Below are positions 1 to 12,363 of a DNA stretch of 64,000 nucleotides, in pieces. Position numbers and translations under genes: made by a program. Origin of the DNA: Membranipora membranacea (Eukaryota > Bryozoa > Gymnolaemata > Cheilostomatida > Membraniporidae); assembly GCA_914767715.1 (NCBI GenBank), contig OU612071.1:21761681-21825680 (forward strand), read 5' to 3'. Each line of letters opens with the position of its first letter. Position 1 is the stretch's first letter. The notes below the pieces were generated by a model. That model did not search any database. It was not told the DNA's origin and was given only the letters and a program-made list of their open reading frames with translations.

Positions 1-800
1 AATAACTCCTATTCTGTGTAATCTAAAAATCTAATCATTAGGGAATTCCAGAATGAAATTGCATTGTGGGATTTTGTTGACATGGCAATTAGTTTACCAA
101 GTAAACTTGTAGAGAAGTCTCCTCGTATCAGACAAGCACAAATTGAAAAAATTCAATTGAATTATGTCAAACTTTTTATGGGACTAGGATGATATTGTAT
201 GGTCTCAAGACCACTGTCTTAGGGCAATTACAAACAACATTTTTTGATGTTTCAATTGCCTCTTATGTCATTTTTCGGCTGGATATCTTTTGCATAACAC
301 ATGAGCAAAGAGTTCAATGAGTGCCTCACTTTTCAGAAAGAAACCAAACAGTCAGAGTCTGAAAAACTTAGATATGCCAGCTTCGCATTCTTTCCTAACA
401 TGCTAATGACATGATATGGGGATATGCGGTAGCGCTGTCTCTCACCAACCACCTCATGCAATGATAAAACATATTCAATGTAGAACCCAGGACTATAGTC
501 TTGACTTGTGCCAACTGCATCAAACTCTTGACTTCCCACTAATAACATATCGATAGTGTGAATATTTGGGATATGCAGTAGTGCTGCGGCTGACCTCTTC
601 AACTGGGTACACACTTTTTTCCTACATCAAATTTGTCTCACGCTATCATGTTTTGAGCAGTTTTACGTCTAGGCTGCTTTTTGTCTTGTTCTCGTTGAAA
701 TGTAGTGCTGTCGCTGACCACCTTTTATAATGATGTGATAGAATATATTGTTATAATCATACATATAGTCGTGTTTCCTGCTGACCATATTAATCACTTA

Positions 801-1155
801 ACATTTCACTTACCTAACCGATTTTGAAGAAAATTGCAGGTATGCTGCCGCTCTGCCGCTGACATGATTGCTACAACAGGATACACTCTCAATTTTTTGA
901 ACTCGTAACATTTCACTTATTATAAGCGATTGTGAGAAAAATTCCATTTGCCTGCATACCGAGTGGCTCCCGATCCACTGGTCACGCCGCGGCGTGACCA
1001 GTGGATCGGGAGCAACAGGCATGCAGGCAATTGGATCAGACTTGTTCTAGGTTACACCCTTATTTCTTTATATTCAGAGCATTGTTATACCCTTGAAACA
1101 CCTTTTATTTAAACTCTTAATATTTCACTCATTAAAAGCAATTTTCAGAAGAAAT
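801..1155. repeat. Degenerate tandem units inside the TIR element
   Basis: A segment of the form TAAYATTTCACTYA followed by an AAGCRATTKTSAGAA-like stretch recurs near 800-835, 907-945 and 1118-1155. Several copies are followed or preceded by a CTGYCGCTGAC-like word (also near 440, 575 and 705). Spacing is irregular, about 100-200 bp. This looks like an old internal array of the element. Confidence 0.5.
966..1013. repeat. Perfect 48-bp palindrome
   Basis: The sequence GCTCCCGATCCACTGGTCAC plus GCCG is followed with no spacer by its exact reverse complement (24-bp arms, centre between 989 and 990). Imperfect symmetry continues outward. The right flank, an ATTGGATCAGACTTGTTCTAG-like sequence (1030-1052), recurs inverted at 1171-1230, so three copies of one roughly 60-bp module lie here in alternating orientation. 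Confidence 0.9.
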
Positions 1156-1372
1156 GAGGATATGCTTGATTACCTAGAACAAGTATGATCCAATTGCCTG
1201 CATGCCTGTTGCTCCCGATCCACTGGTCACTTATCCTGATCTAACACAAGCAGACTTCTGCAAGTTTACTTGGTAAATAAATTGGCAAGTCAACAAAAGT
1301 TCAACAATGCAGTTTCAACCTGGAATTCCCTGAAGAATAGATTAGTAAGATTACACAGAATAGGAGTTATGT

Positions 1373-3940
1373 CCCCACACATATAATGTAAAAACAAAAC
1401 ACCTTTTAATTTCTAAATATGACCACTACAACTGGGTACACCCGGTGAATTTTACAGAAGAAACATCAATGAAGTATAATATGCGATCAGTTTCCTGCCA
1501 TCAAAAATCGTCCGTGCCATTATTTTATAGAGCAGTTACAGCTAGGCTGCTTCTGGCCTATTAAGGTTCAGTTGAAGAAAAAGGTCTAACTCTTGTTGCT
1601 TGTTGCCATGAAAAAAACATTATTTTCATGGTGTCTATGATTGTTGTATTGGTGATACTAAGAATGGTGCTCACTTAAAGCATGTGATCATTGCTGGCTG
1701 ATATAGTACGCTTGCTTGTCTGCAGTATATGATCGTCACTTATGGTTTTACTTAGAAGACCTCTTGTGTAGTTTTGCGAATCTCAGTGCACATACTTAAG
1801 GTGAATTGAATATTCATGTCTGACAAAACGACTGGCTGTGGTTCGTTTAGTAATAACATGTTCTTTCAGTGTTTTGCTCTGGGGAAGGGGGGGGGGAAAG
1901 TTGAACTATAGACAGATAGATCAATATCTGATCGTCAGTTCCGCAAAGTTTAGACAGCATTTTAATTTGTTGGTTTTCATGACAGTGTGTTTTTGTAACG
2001 CCCTCTTGTTTTATTTACAGACAGCATTAGCACAGTGCCTCGGTAAGGCGCTGTTGGGTTGAAAACTAATTGTTGTAACGAGAAACAGACCATCTGAGTT
2101 GTTTCCCTGGGATAATGAGGTGAGTGGACAATGTTGCGAAAGAAAGCTCACAACACTTTTTCTACAGAATTTGTCATCAAACCACCTCAACGCGCCGACC
2201 CACCGTTTGATAAACTTGGCTAGGATCGCGTACATTGGACTCATATATGCCTGCTCTGCCTTAAATATATTTGGTGACCATTAGTTCATTATGCAGTTGT
2301 TGGCTTTAGACTATATTTTATTTCTTGTTACTAGATTTTATTGAAGCATTTGTGATATTGTTCCCACCTGTACTGAAGGAAGAAAACTATTCAAATGTTT
2401 AGCCCATCATTGCTAGAATGTCAAATTTTGTATCTCGAACAACACATGAATCATAGGAATGATAATACAAGTAATGCGTTGTATAAGATCTGTATCCTGT
2501 CCATCTATCTAACTGTCTCGTTTTTACAGTGAGGTTTATCAATATGTGATGAGTTAGAGGAATCATCAGCAGTCTGTAGTGGCTTATTCTCACTCAAAGC
2601 TAACGGCCAATCACAACACAGTATACTACCCACCAATCACAGCACAGTAAACTGGTGTCACGGTGAGTTATGAACATTTCTACATCCTCCTAACTGTAAG
2701 GATATAGAACTATAAGGATGTGTATCTCTGATTGTAAGGGTTATTCTGATCTGTCTATATTTGCCCTAGCTAAATTCAAATTTTTTCCTAATATTAAAAT
2801 ACTGCTGAAGGTACTCCTGCTACATGAATTTATCTCTGCTCTATCGACCAGCAATATACATATAATAGTACAAAATGTGAGCAGAATGCCCAAGCCCATG
2901 TAGTTCAAACTTTAGGGCAGCTAATAGTTACAAACAGGAAGGTACTTCAGAAACTTGTTGTAGATATTACTACTAGAAATGAAGTCACCTCCACACCAGT
3001 CACATGTTATACTTTTGTATGTATATCTATGACCAATAGAGCATGTAGCTTGAGTACCACCAGAATGAATGATTGTTTCCAGATTTCAAGAGGGCTGACT
3101 GTAACGATCAGAGATACCCATCCTAACCTTGCAATCTTGAACTCAGTGTGGTGATATCACTACATTCTCATTCTAAAAATTGGTAGGGTAGTTCCTACCT
3201 GTATAAAAGCCAACTACATCGTCTACCAACCTAGAAAACTTCGAGTTCTCCTCTTCTTTTATCTTTTGATGTATCTATCGGATACGCTGAGGGTTATCCC
3301 ATCTTTTCATAATGGAGCACAACTCTAAGTTGCCAATTTCCATTTCTAGTAGGCTATAGGTTTCTCGTTATAAGGCTATCCCCCATTTGATTTGAGGGGT
3401 CCCGCTGAAGTACATTTCCCTCAACCCTTAACTTTTTTTTTGTCAGTTATACCCCACTCATTGATCATTTGACCAAAGTTATCATCGTGTGTTTTCCTTT
3501 TCAATTTTTTTCTGTTGGAAGATTGAACTGGTCTAACTTAATCTCAAATGTGTCCTGTCCTCAGCCAACTTGGCCATCTTCCCATCTACTATTGACGAGT
3601 CTGGCCTGTTGCAGATATTGTAGGGTAACCAAATAAGCCGCGTCATGGTATCCATGATATCGTTTGCAACTCTAGTGCTGTTTGGGCAGCTAGTGAGAAT
3701 CATCTCCATGAAGCCATTCTTTCGCTGCTTTAGATCGTAACAGTCGGTGAGAAAAGGTTCTCGCTGATGATATCCAATGATACAGGTTTACATGGCTGGT
3801 TGTATCTCTGACCAAATCATTTTGCTGTCTGAGGTTGACCTCAGCAGTGTTTGTTCTCTTCAATCGTTTAACTCACAGAGAAACCTCCTCTCTGAGAAGA
3901 ATAAGAGGAGATGGTTGTGTGTTTAATCAATCTTTTCTGC
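1373..3940. other. No gene recognised
   Basis: AT-rich sequence with short chance frames only. A run of G at about 1887-1900 and short repeated phrases near 2600-2650 (CCAATCACAACACAG-like, twice) are the only visible structure. Confidence 0.5.
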
Positions 3941-5190
3941 ATCAAACTTTTCTACTCTGAATCAAACTTTACCAGGTAAATTGATATCTGTCACCATATA
4001 GTGAGAAATAATCAAATTTGAGAAGTATATGTTCATAATACCGCAAAACCGCAAAGTGGCTACAGCCTCTAGCAGTGTACCATTACACTGGTCAGTCGGT
4101 GAGAATTGTCCCTCTAAGGTTATGAAATATAGCTGGCAGATTCGTTAAGGAATTCTGTTTTTACCTCAGAAATACTGCTTGAAATTCGTTCTCTTTATCA
4201 TAATCACTGATAATATGTATCACATAATTCGCCCTTTGATGACTCTGCATGTGTAGGCCAAATTCTTCCCGATTCCCTGTAATGAACCTAGCTGAGTGTA
4301 AAACAATTATTCTTAAACCATTTAATTAGAACTTCTAGTATGCATGTACTGTATATTGGTAGGTAAAAATTTGTTTTGCTACTGTTCCAGATTTTGGGAT
4401 GTTACTGGCAGTTTGAATCTGATGAGGCAAACTTGATCTTATGAATACGAATGACCCAATCACACTTTTCTTTCATTTTTACAATGATTTATTTAAGGAC
4501 AAAATCAAACACTTGTTCTACTAGTTGGGATTATGCGTTTCAGTTTTCCCTTTTTATCTTCAGTGCTGAAATCTCTATTTAAACAGGTACCAGTATTAAC
4601 AGTATATACCCTCCGTTCACTTGCACTCTACTTCTGCCCCACTTTTTTAATATTAAACACTGGTGCCTTCACACCCTTTCAAAATTTCCCTTCCAGTGTA
4701 TTTGTCTACCACATATCAATACCGGCCATGATGACACTTTTTCGACACCAACTAGCGCACCACGTAAAATTGGTTATAGTCAAATTTTTGATCAAGCCAT
4801 TTCTAACTTTATATCGACTCCAGTTGATGTTTCTTCACAGACGATCCCAGTCTGTCAAACACCCTTGTCTATACATCAACAGCCTTTCTGTTGGTCACTG
4901 CAAAGCGCCGTGAGTTGTGTTACACTTGTCAGAAGTTTTGGAGGCCTTGAAATTCAAGGGTAATCTTCTCTGTCCATGAAGGAGGACAACTCCATATTTT
5001 TCTTTATTTTAGGACTTCACATTAGCCCTAACATTTTTATTTCCACTATGTACCATTCATTGATCATGGTCGAGCTAATTGATGCCAACTTTATTTCAGT
5101 TTTTTTTTACACAGTAGTTACCCTGGTCAAAGATTTGAAACTCTTCTGGTAGAATATGATGATTTCCGCTCCCATTGTGATCGTGTGTAA
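3941..5190 (-). mobile_element. Diverged copy of the mosaic transposon block
   Basis: Phrases here match the 13.9-15.1 and 23.9-24.8 kb copies in order: a TCTGCATCAAACTTT / ACCAGGTAAATTGATATC segment (3940-3990), GTCCATGAAGGAGGACAACT (4970-4990), GCATTAGCCCTAACATTTTT (about 5020) and GTGTGTAAGCTGAGGG (about 5185). The open frame of 126 codons on the plus strand at 4533-4913 has no recognisable domain and is probably chance. Coding direction is inferred from the better copies. Confidence 0.5.
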
Positions 5191-6525
5191 GCTGAGGGTT
5201 CCTCTCGCTTATTTATCGCTTCGTGCCCTCTATCCTAACCGTTTCAACATTCAACGACATTTTTAAAACATGGCTTTTGTTTATATTATATTTGTATACC
5301 CTGATTGACAAACGATTTATAGATTTTTTTTTGGTGATATAAGGCTAGATCTGAGTGATTGTGTTCTGTAGTAAGTCCTCCTCCACAATGCAGCTATAGT
5401 CTGGACTTGTTGATCTCTGGTGGTGCCAGCTGTTCCATTTTTGTGTTGTTTTGTTGATGATATGACATTCAATCTTCACTAAAAAAAAATCGTAATCTGT
5501 AATCGTAGCAGAGGGAACAAGGTTTAGATTGAGACAATTGATTGACTTTGCCTTTGGCCTGCATCTTCTGTCTGCTATGAAAGGTAGAGGAAACCACTAA
5601 CGCAGCCATTTCATGCTCTGAGACAAGGTGTGTCACTCCTGACCTTGTCTGTCACCCTCCCGCTCAATCACCTCACATTTTATGTATCTTATTAATTTGC
5701 CCTCTTCAGTATTTCTCCCTGGATAATCTCCTTTTTCTCTTGTAGGGTGTTGTTCTCACTTCACCAATATAACCCTGCAATTAAAAAAGGTTATGAGATT
5801 TTATAGAATGTTGTTGTGCCGATTGTCACTCAGGCAAGTGGTAAGAGGGGAACGGTTATTTTCAACTTCATAAACTCTGTCTAATCTCCCCCCATACCAC
5901 TCACCATATCTGGGTTTCCAGAGAAACTTCATCCTATCCATCTTCATAGTATGACTTAATCATGACTCTATATCATGTCAGCCATGAAGCATTAATACAA
6001 TAAACATCTGTCGTGTTAATCATGGAGTCGGCAATTAATATCCTTTCTGTGAGGAATATTTCAAGTTCTTCAGTAGCTCTCTCCGTATGTTAATTTAGCT
6101 CAACTGCTGCTAGTATATCTGGTGTGAGAACCTTCAGATCTAGTCCTTTGCTCCGGAGAAATACAAGTGTTTTCATAGCCGTAAATATCTGTCCTATAGA
6201 GCTATTCCTTTGTCTGTTGAGTGATATTTTCACCCTATAAAAACTCTAACAACAACTCTGATGTCATATTGCTTCAACTTTCTCTCCTGACAATTTACGT
6301 TTCCTTTAGCTATATTCATAAAAATGGCAATGAGGTTTGAAACAAAATATACAGTGACCAGTCAACGCATCAGAATACATACAAAATAACCTAGTTACAA
6401 AACAACCTAGTTACACAGGAAATCTGTGGTAGAAATCTCTGACCTGGTTATTGTGGGACAAAGCAAGAGTCAGAGTAAAATCTACTAGAAAGTAACTATA
6501 AGTGAGTAATCAAGATAAAAATGGT
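5191..6525. other. No gene recognised
   Basis: No frame with protein-like composition was seen. A few phrases resemble the surrounding mosaic copies, but too weakly to place. Confidence 0.4.
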
Positions 6526-6529
6526 CATG

Positions 6530-6616
6530 CTTCACATGTGCCAGCTATCATAAAACTGGTTTGTAGTTTTTCCAGCTCCCTCCATGATTTTCCTTATGGC
6601 TGCATTTCTATCTGTG
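6530..6616 (-). pseudogene. Transposase-like fragment, DxWH motif (copy 1)
   Basis: Read on the minus strand, the segment gives a short peptide of the form DRNAAIRKIMEG...NQFYDSWHM followed by a stop. It matches the better copy at 8.47-8.64 kb, whose motifs are DRHxQIRK and HYxDSWHxAK. From memory, this motif pair belongs to a transposase-like protein family common in invertebrate repeats, but the family name is uncertain. Only about 28 codons survive. Confidence 0.5.
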
Positions 6617-7029
6617 GGTGACTAATGTCAGAATAGGAGTTTAGCCTTGACAGCATTCAGGCATCTCCTCGTTCCCTCTAATTCTATAGCAGGATTATTC
6701 TTAGCTGGTTTCTTGCTACAAATAAAACATTACATAGCATAGTCAGAGTAGAGTCATATCATTTATAAGTATTGGAGAGGACAATAGTAACTGCATCTTA
6801 TTTTTGTAGAGGATTGTAAGGGGGTTCACCTAAGGCTGTGAGACCCACCAAAGCCACCACACACTTTACCTATCTTACTGAGTACGCCGACACTCTATAC
6901 TGAGAGAATAGACTCTATCTTATCTGGAAATAACATGAGTGCGCCAACTCTATCTTACTGGGAATAGTATTGACCTGACCTCAACCAAGAGAAATAGAGG
7001 GGGGGGGGGAGGGACTTGGACAAGTTGAT

Positions 7030-7990
7030 GTCGACCGCCCTATATTATATATTACGAGAAATAAACGGATTTGAGCACTCAAAGCTTAAAGATGACTCTG
7101 AGAGCACCTCGGGAAAAAGCGATGAGAAAAAAAGTGTAGGTTGATGGCTGGAAAAAGTATATTGATTGCTTTGCCATATAAGTGGCTAAGTGGCTCTAGC
7201 CAATTATTTTCATCATCACCATAGTAAAATCATAGAGAAATGTACTTGAAGTATGAATGAGTAAAAAAGATGAAATAAGTTATGCTCATATTTGACCAGG
7301 TGCCAGCTATAAAAAAAGTGGTCGATATTTCCTTCAGTCCCCTCCAGGAATTTTCTTATGCCTGCATGCCCATCTGGCACTAATGCAAGAATAGGGGGTT
7401 AAGCGCTCAGATATTTCTTCAATCATTCATATCTGTCTCTGTTCCTTGTTACAAATATAATAAATATATCGTTCTCAGAGTGGAGTGAATATCATTTATT
7501 AGTTATGGAGTCAGCTGTAGTTATATCATAGTTTGTTTATTCTGCGATCAACAAGAAATATATACTACTCTGACATCACAGATGTAATGGAGATTTCAAA
7601 TCTGTCGTCAAATAGCCTCTCGACCCATTCCTTGTCGATAAACCTATCTCTGCAACATTTCTTTCAATATCAGTCCTGTCATAAACCAGTCTTCTCTTGC
7701 TAGAGTGAATACTGTTAACCCTGCGCTCCGCCTGAAAACTGGCTGTACGTGCATTGTCTGAGTTATCTGTTTAATTTTTCTTGCTCAAAGAAATCCATCA
7801 GGTACACCAAGAGTTATCTTCTCTGTCCATTAAGGATGAAAACTCCTTATTTCTTTTTTAAATAAAATACATTTTTAGGATGCTTTCCACTTAGCCTATG
7901 CTTAAGACTTTGCATTGACCCTAACTCTTTTTTTCCACTTCGGACCATTCATTGATCGTTGTTGATCAAATTGATACCGATTTTTTTCAT
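7030..7990 (-). mobile_element. Second partial copy of the mosaic block
   Basis: This stretch tracks 14.0-14.9 kb and 24.0-24.7 kb closely: the ACCGCCCTATATTATATATT start, the GACTCTGAGAGCACCTCGG phrase (7091-7112), the DxWH-encoding segment, a TAGTTATATCATAGTTTGTTTAT phrase near 7520, and the ATCCATCAGGTACACCAAGAG segment near 7795. It ends around 7990 in the TTGATCAAATTGATACCGA region. Coding relics read on the minus strand. Confidence 0.65.
7296..7380 (-). pseudogene. Transposase-like fragment, DxWH motif (copy 2)
   Basis: The minus strand reads VPDGHAGIRKFLEGTEGNID followed by HFF and a degraded SWHL. It is nearly the same as the fragments at 14.25 and 24.22 kb, so these three form one subfamily, while 6.53 and 8.47 kb are more distant. 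No start or flanking exon can be assigned. Confidence 0.6.
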
Positions 7991-8442
7991 TTTTCTTTCA
8001 ACAGCAGTTCATGTCAAAACTCATTACTACCATATCTCTTGACAAAGTCATCTCCCCTTCTCATGCTCTCGGGTGTTCGCACTGGGGAAAGAGCGGTTCT
8101 GTGTGCTTGTGTTTGTTTCCTATGTGGTTTAGCAGCGACCTCTGCTTAACTTCTATTAGATAGAGATGTGTTAACTGATGTTGGCACCCAATACATGTGA
8201 TTGATGTTCGCTGTAATCCATTCTTGTATTCTAATTCCCTTGCTATTGCTGCTCCCTTCTGTTTTAGTTGCATTTTTCAAACCTTTTGTAAAACTTTAAC
8301 TATATGTTCAGAAAATAGAGTCCTTAATTTAGATGATAATGTGGATTATCACATTTTAATGTGGAGAGGTGAAATGCTATAGTTTGACCTGATTTGAGAA
8401 ATGGCAATCTAGTTTATATCTGTTGTACCTTAGCTTTTGGGA

Positions 8443-8751
8443 CTATTTCTCATAATATTTATACCCACTTTTTGCACAATGCCATGAATCCCTATAGTGG
8501 TTGGTTAGAGGTCGGCTCTTATCTTTTCTATTGGGTACATGAGTTTCTCGCATGAATTTCCTAATTTGAATGTGGCGGTCGCTATTTAGGCTGCAAAAGT
8601 TCAATGTGAAGGTCACCAGTTCTTGTCGCATAGTTTCTATAAAACCTTTCATCTCCATAGCATAAGAGTTACCTGTAAAAAAAAACGAAAACAAATATGT
8701 TGACTTATTTGGATATGATCTAGAGACCACAGTGTTTCTGTGGAGCCTCAA
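8443..8751 (-). pseudogene. Transposase-like fragment with DRHxQIRK and DxWH motifs
   Basis: A 102-codon minus-strand frame. The informative part runs from about residue 35: KGFIETMRQELVTF, then SDRHIQIRKFMRE, then NHYRDSWHCAKSGYKYY. The D-R-H and D-x-W-H-x-x-K signatures occur together in a transposase-like family spread through invertebrate genomes, where they probably form part of an RNase-H-like catalytic core; that assignment rests on recall of the motif only. The first 30 residues (VVSRSYPNKSTYLFSFFF region) look like intron read-through, since a splice-acceptor-like tract precedes the conserved part. No intact flanking exons were found, so this is read as a relic. Confidence 0.6.
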
Positions 8752-9715
8752 ATCCCCACCTTTGATCTGATAGTTTGAGATGGTGTAAATCTATGAACTC
8801 TCAAGTTCTTTTTTTGCAGAGGCAGCTCTTTTTTTACAAAACCTGTTGTGGTGCAACACGAGGCCGTATTGTCTCGTTGCTTGTCCTCTTGGTGTCTCAG
8901 ATTGTCTTGTGGTACCAAGTGATACAAACTTTATCTCAGCACGTGTTTTTCTTGGAGAATTTATGATAATGTGTGCGCTTGTCGATATCTATTTATACAG
9001 ATAACCAACTATGCAATAAGAAACCGGCTCACAAATCAGGCAATATTATTTTTGATATATTTTTATGACAACTAGAATGCCTACAATTATTAGTGTGAAC
9101 CAAAACTCTATGTATATTACAGTATTGAATATATAAATTATCTAGTAACTCTGACGCTGAGCTCATATAATGATCGTAAACAAATGATAGCTATAGTTAA
9201 ATGTTTTCATGACCCTTGATGCTAATACACAGGGAAATAGGTTTCAAGTTTAACCTAATGTTTAATAGCCTTATTTTTGCCTATGCACTCTAATAGCAGT
9301 GTGGAAGCAACACAAAATCTCAGTAGGGTATAATAAGTTGGTCGGATATTCTGATATTCTGATTGCAGACTCGGAAAACATAGACAATAATATACCACCA
9401 TCCCGGAACCTGATACACGTAGCAAAAAGTGATGTCTGGGTTAATTTTACATTTCAGGGTTTGATTTCAGGGTTTGTTGGCCTTTTTCCATTGTGTTTTA
9501 GAGCTCAGTTCTTCAGTCAGCATTTTAACAATCAATATGAACTCTTGTCTGTTGGCCTGACTCACTTCTCGATGAATATCATATCAAGTCGAATTACAGA
9601 GAAAATAGTGGAAATAGTATTTATTTGGAAGATACTCTACCAACAAACAAATTGCATATCTTTACAGAACCATCTTTGAGCCGCTGATTCTTGTAGGTCT
9701 TAACACTCTCGGACT
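8752..9715. other. No gene recognised
   Basis: Two plus-strand frames (8775-8966 and 9299-9679, 63 and 126 codons) are open, but they lack recognisable motifs and have intron-like composition. I do not call them. Confidence 0.4.
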
Positions 9716-9719
9716 CATC

Positions 9720-10005
9720 TGTCTGAATCGTGCTTTTCTGCATAATACCTAGAGAGTCAGCTATTGCAGACATCATCATCACTTTTTCCTCTTCTTTGTC
9801 AGTTTGTGATCTCCTTTGGCAAAATCTCTGCTTGTCTTCCGTTGTATAAAATTCCTTCAGCTGACCTGGCTTTGCGCTTCTTTATAGTGTCCTTGTTTCT
9901 CGTTCCATGCCCATGCTGAGCTGTATGATGGTCAGAAGCCTTCTCTATCACAGACCCAATGCCTCTTGCATTCTTCGTTGGATGACCGCTCAGAAGTGGT
10001 CTCAA
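9720..10005 (-). pseudogene. Repeated transposon coding fragment, Lys/Arg-rich, unknown family
   Basis: The minus strand encodes GHPTKNARGIGSVIEKASDH, then HTAQHGHGTRNKDTIKKRKA, then a Lys/Glu-rich piece ending near AIADSLG. A diverged copy of the last part lies at 18775-18925 and reads as GDHKLTKEHQKE...CTIADSLSP. The two copies differ by small indels that shift the frame, which indicates decay. The lysine-rich stretch would suit a DNA-binding or nuclear-localising part of a transposon protein, but no domain is recognised. Confidence 0.45.
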
Positions 10006-10513
10006 GGAGCTGCTCCTATATCTCTCCTTAAAAGCTGTTTAATGTGTTGCTGAAGCAGGACCAGCAGCAGGAGCGGAGGTGCTGCATTTCAAAAACAATA
10101 ATGAAACTTAATTTATAATAATCTATCACTGCCAACAGAAAGTAAGAGTGTGTTGCCTCTGCTCATGTTTTGAAAGCTCTGCAAAATTGTCTGAATGAAA
10201 TGAGATTTATAAGATGTGTCCTCTGCATTATGTAAAACATTGATGAATGATGATTTACAGAGTAGATATATGTATTCATTTTTTCGGCTTTTCATCCGGA
10301 ATTTTCTCTGATATTTCCTGGTGAAGTAGGATTAACCGGGGCACCGCGGGCCCGAAATCACAAGATTTCATGCCAACGCAACAGTTTTCGTGACACAACC
10401 CTCAAACTTTGCTATATCATACTTTGATTTGTGGGTTACACTATGAATTCACTGAAAATATTGTCAAATGGTAACACAAGCCATGGGATACTTTCTCTGC
10501 ACCCTCTACAAGT

Positions 10514-10548
10514 GGTCCACGGTACCCCGGGTCGGGGTACCGTGGACC
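10514..10548. repeat. GC-rich hairpin with 16-bp perfect arms
   Basis: GGTCCACGGTACCCCG (10514-10529), a 3-base spacer, then its exact reverse complement (10533-10548). A third partial copy, CCCCGGGGTACTGTGGAC, follows at once (10552-10569). It stands out against the AT-rich surroundings, as does a GC-rich patch at 10335-10355. Confidence 0.9.
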
Positions 10549-10569
10549 GCACCCCGGGGTACTGTGGAC

Positions 10570-11315
10570 ATACACATCAAACTACTGCTACGGAAACGCT
10601 CTAGACCATTTATTGAAATAATTTGATATAGCTTACAATATGTATTATTCAAAAACCATGTAAAATCATGTTTCTAAAGAATTTCTGCAATGAGAGTGTT
10701 AAAAATCTGAAAAATAGTTCTGACACAGTCTGGAGAAGAAAACTGCATAACACATGCCATGGTCATCATTGACTGACAGTATAAAACAAGCATTTGAATC
10801 AAGGTAGGTATTTAAAATCTGTTATGGAAGTAAACAAGGCCCAAAATTCTCAGTAAAAATAGTAGGAAGTGTTCTAAAAAATAATAGCTACCGGCAAGCG
10901 CTCTTCAAAATCTGCTGCCTATAAACAAGAATTTTGATTTTCACATTTCATAGAGTTAAAGCTGCGTTAACGTTGAAGCAATTCGCAACTTCCAACTGCA
11001 ACTCGTAACTTTTCACAAATCTGAGGATACGCCTGATTTTATTCTTGTATTTCGTAAAACAATCCCGTAGGAACTCCCATTTCTGTTTCACAGATTCTAA
11101 ATCTAGAAAAAGATGAATATAACCATTTTCATAACATGCATATTTAATAATTGATGCCGTACAATATATATCATAGCAGAAGGTTAACTCAAATCAAAAG
11201 GCAAGAGTAGATGTCAGTCACAGTCATTCACATACAGAGGTGTCTCTCAAGTCAGACCAACCGATTAACCTGAGAGTGGAGTCTCTTTCATATTTCATTT
11301 AAACAGGTTGATCAT
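10570..11315. other. No gene recognised
   Basis: AT-rich sequence. A TTGAAGCAATTCGCAACTTC / AACTCGTAACTTTTCAC stretch near 10975-11015 recalls the internal units of the element at 1-1372. Confidence 0.4.
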
Positions 11316-11319
11316 ATTG

Positions 11320-11555
11320 TTATGTAACTTTTCTATGACAATCATTGGTTTGTTTTTTCTTAAGGGTGGTGAATCCTGCAGCATTCAGCTCATCAACTAT
11401 CTCCCTCCAGTCATTAGCCTTAACACCTCTGGTGTCATTAAAATTAACATCATATTTATCATATAGTCATGGTCTACCCCTAACACAATTAAAAACTTTT
11501 TGCAGGTCATAGCAGAATTGTCTAGTGTCTGTTGTTCGGATTCTGAGTCTGACAT
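11320..11555 (-). pseudogene. Myb/SANT-like DNA-binding protein of a Harbinger-type element (relic)
   Basis: From an ATG at 11555 the minus strand reads MSDSESEQQTLDNSAMTCKK and onward to a DHDY segment. After a frame change it continues as YDKYDVNFNDTRGVKANDWR, then EIVDELNAAGFTTLKKKQTN to a stop at 11320. The pattern of an acidic start, then F-x-D, W-x-x-I, and GF-x-x-L-KKKxxN is that of the Myb/SANT-like (trihelix-type) domain carried as a second gene by PIF/Harbinger transposons. A MADF-type domain is the alternative. A transposase fragment of that superfamily lies 0.8 kb away on the same strand, which supports the call. The frame change near DHDY shows the copy is broken. Confidence 0.6.
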
Positions 11556-12120
11556 GATGAATATGTGATTTTAATTTCTTTTATCAGCTGAAAATGTTAC
11601 GGTTGTGTGAGCAGAAACTCATACCCAAACTTCAGGTCTCCTTTATAACAGTAGGCTGGCCATTCGCAGTTGGCCGTGGAAAAATCCCTGTCTTAAAAGT
11701 ATGTTAGAAATGTGCAGAACCATACGCCCAATACGCAACCAGGTTGGTTTACCCGTGGAACAGCAGGTGCGGCTGGTTTATTTAGTCGGAATTGGCCAAG
11801 CGTAGACAGACCTTAATATCGCGTTTATCCATGTATGCTACAGCACTCGGTTTTCATAGATAGGCCTAGCACCAAATAGCTAGCGTTTGCATCATAACGA
11901 TAGTAATCTGTTATGAATGATAAAAATTCTATGAATATAACATACCTTTTGTATTAAAATACTCGTTTCCTTTGGTAGGTCACAATAGTCTGTATCTATT
12001 TGAATTGTGCCGTCTAAAAAGTGTTGTACGGCAGTTGGTTCGAAAAGCTGTGGCAACAGCCTGCAATGCCATGGTTGCAGCTATTTCTCCCACCAGCCTT
12101 TATGTCCCATCATTAAGCGC

Positions 12121-12348
12121 TTACCTGAAATCAACATTATTTAATAAGTGAGCACATCTGTTGACAGTTATCGCTTCGATCAGCAGTATGAGTAATTTTC
12201 TTCTTGGCCCTCCATTGTCAGCAGATGGCTCCTTGCCAATCCCTTCCTCCTCCCCAGTAATTTCGACTACAGATAGAATGATACATCTGCGTACAAACTG
12301 AATGTAAATATCACTGATACATCTGTTGTTGGTCACACACTGGATCAT
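12121..12348 (-). other. Open frame beside the Harbinger relic, unassigned
   Basis: A 75-codon minus-strand frame whose middle, EITGEEEGIGKEPSADNGGP, is protein-like. It may be an exon between the transposase relic (12364-12744) and the Myb-like relic (11320-11555). No domain is recognised. Confidence 0.25.
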
Positions 12349-12363
12349 GCGGTAAAATTTTAG

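Larger units (their letters stand above)
1..1372. mobile_element. Non-autonomous element with long terminal inverted repeats
   Basis: Bases 1-145 reappear as an imperfect reverse complement at about 1232-1371: the left end reads ATAACTCCTATTCTGTGTAA and the right end is its complement. The two arms enclose about 1.1 kb without a convincing coding frame. The inside holds a perfect palindrome (966-1013) and degenerate tandem units. The left end may continue just upstream of the window. I infer a foldback or MITE-like DNA element; no transposase family can be assigned from these ends. Confidence 0.65.

Noticed and set aside
333-614. 93-codon minus-strand frame inside the TIR element
   Set aside because: It covers degenerate internal repeats and has no known motif; a coding role cannot be supported.
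4533-4913. 126-codon plus-strand frame
   Set aside because: No motif, lies within a decayed transposon copy whose relics read on the other strand, and has intron-like hydrophobic composition.
9299-9679. 126-codon plus-strand frame
   Set aside because: No recognisable domain, no splice context and no repeat copy to support it. It remains possible but is unsupported.
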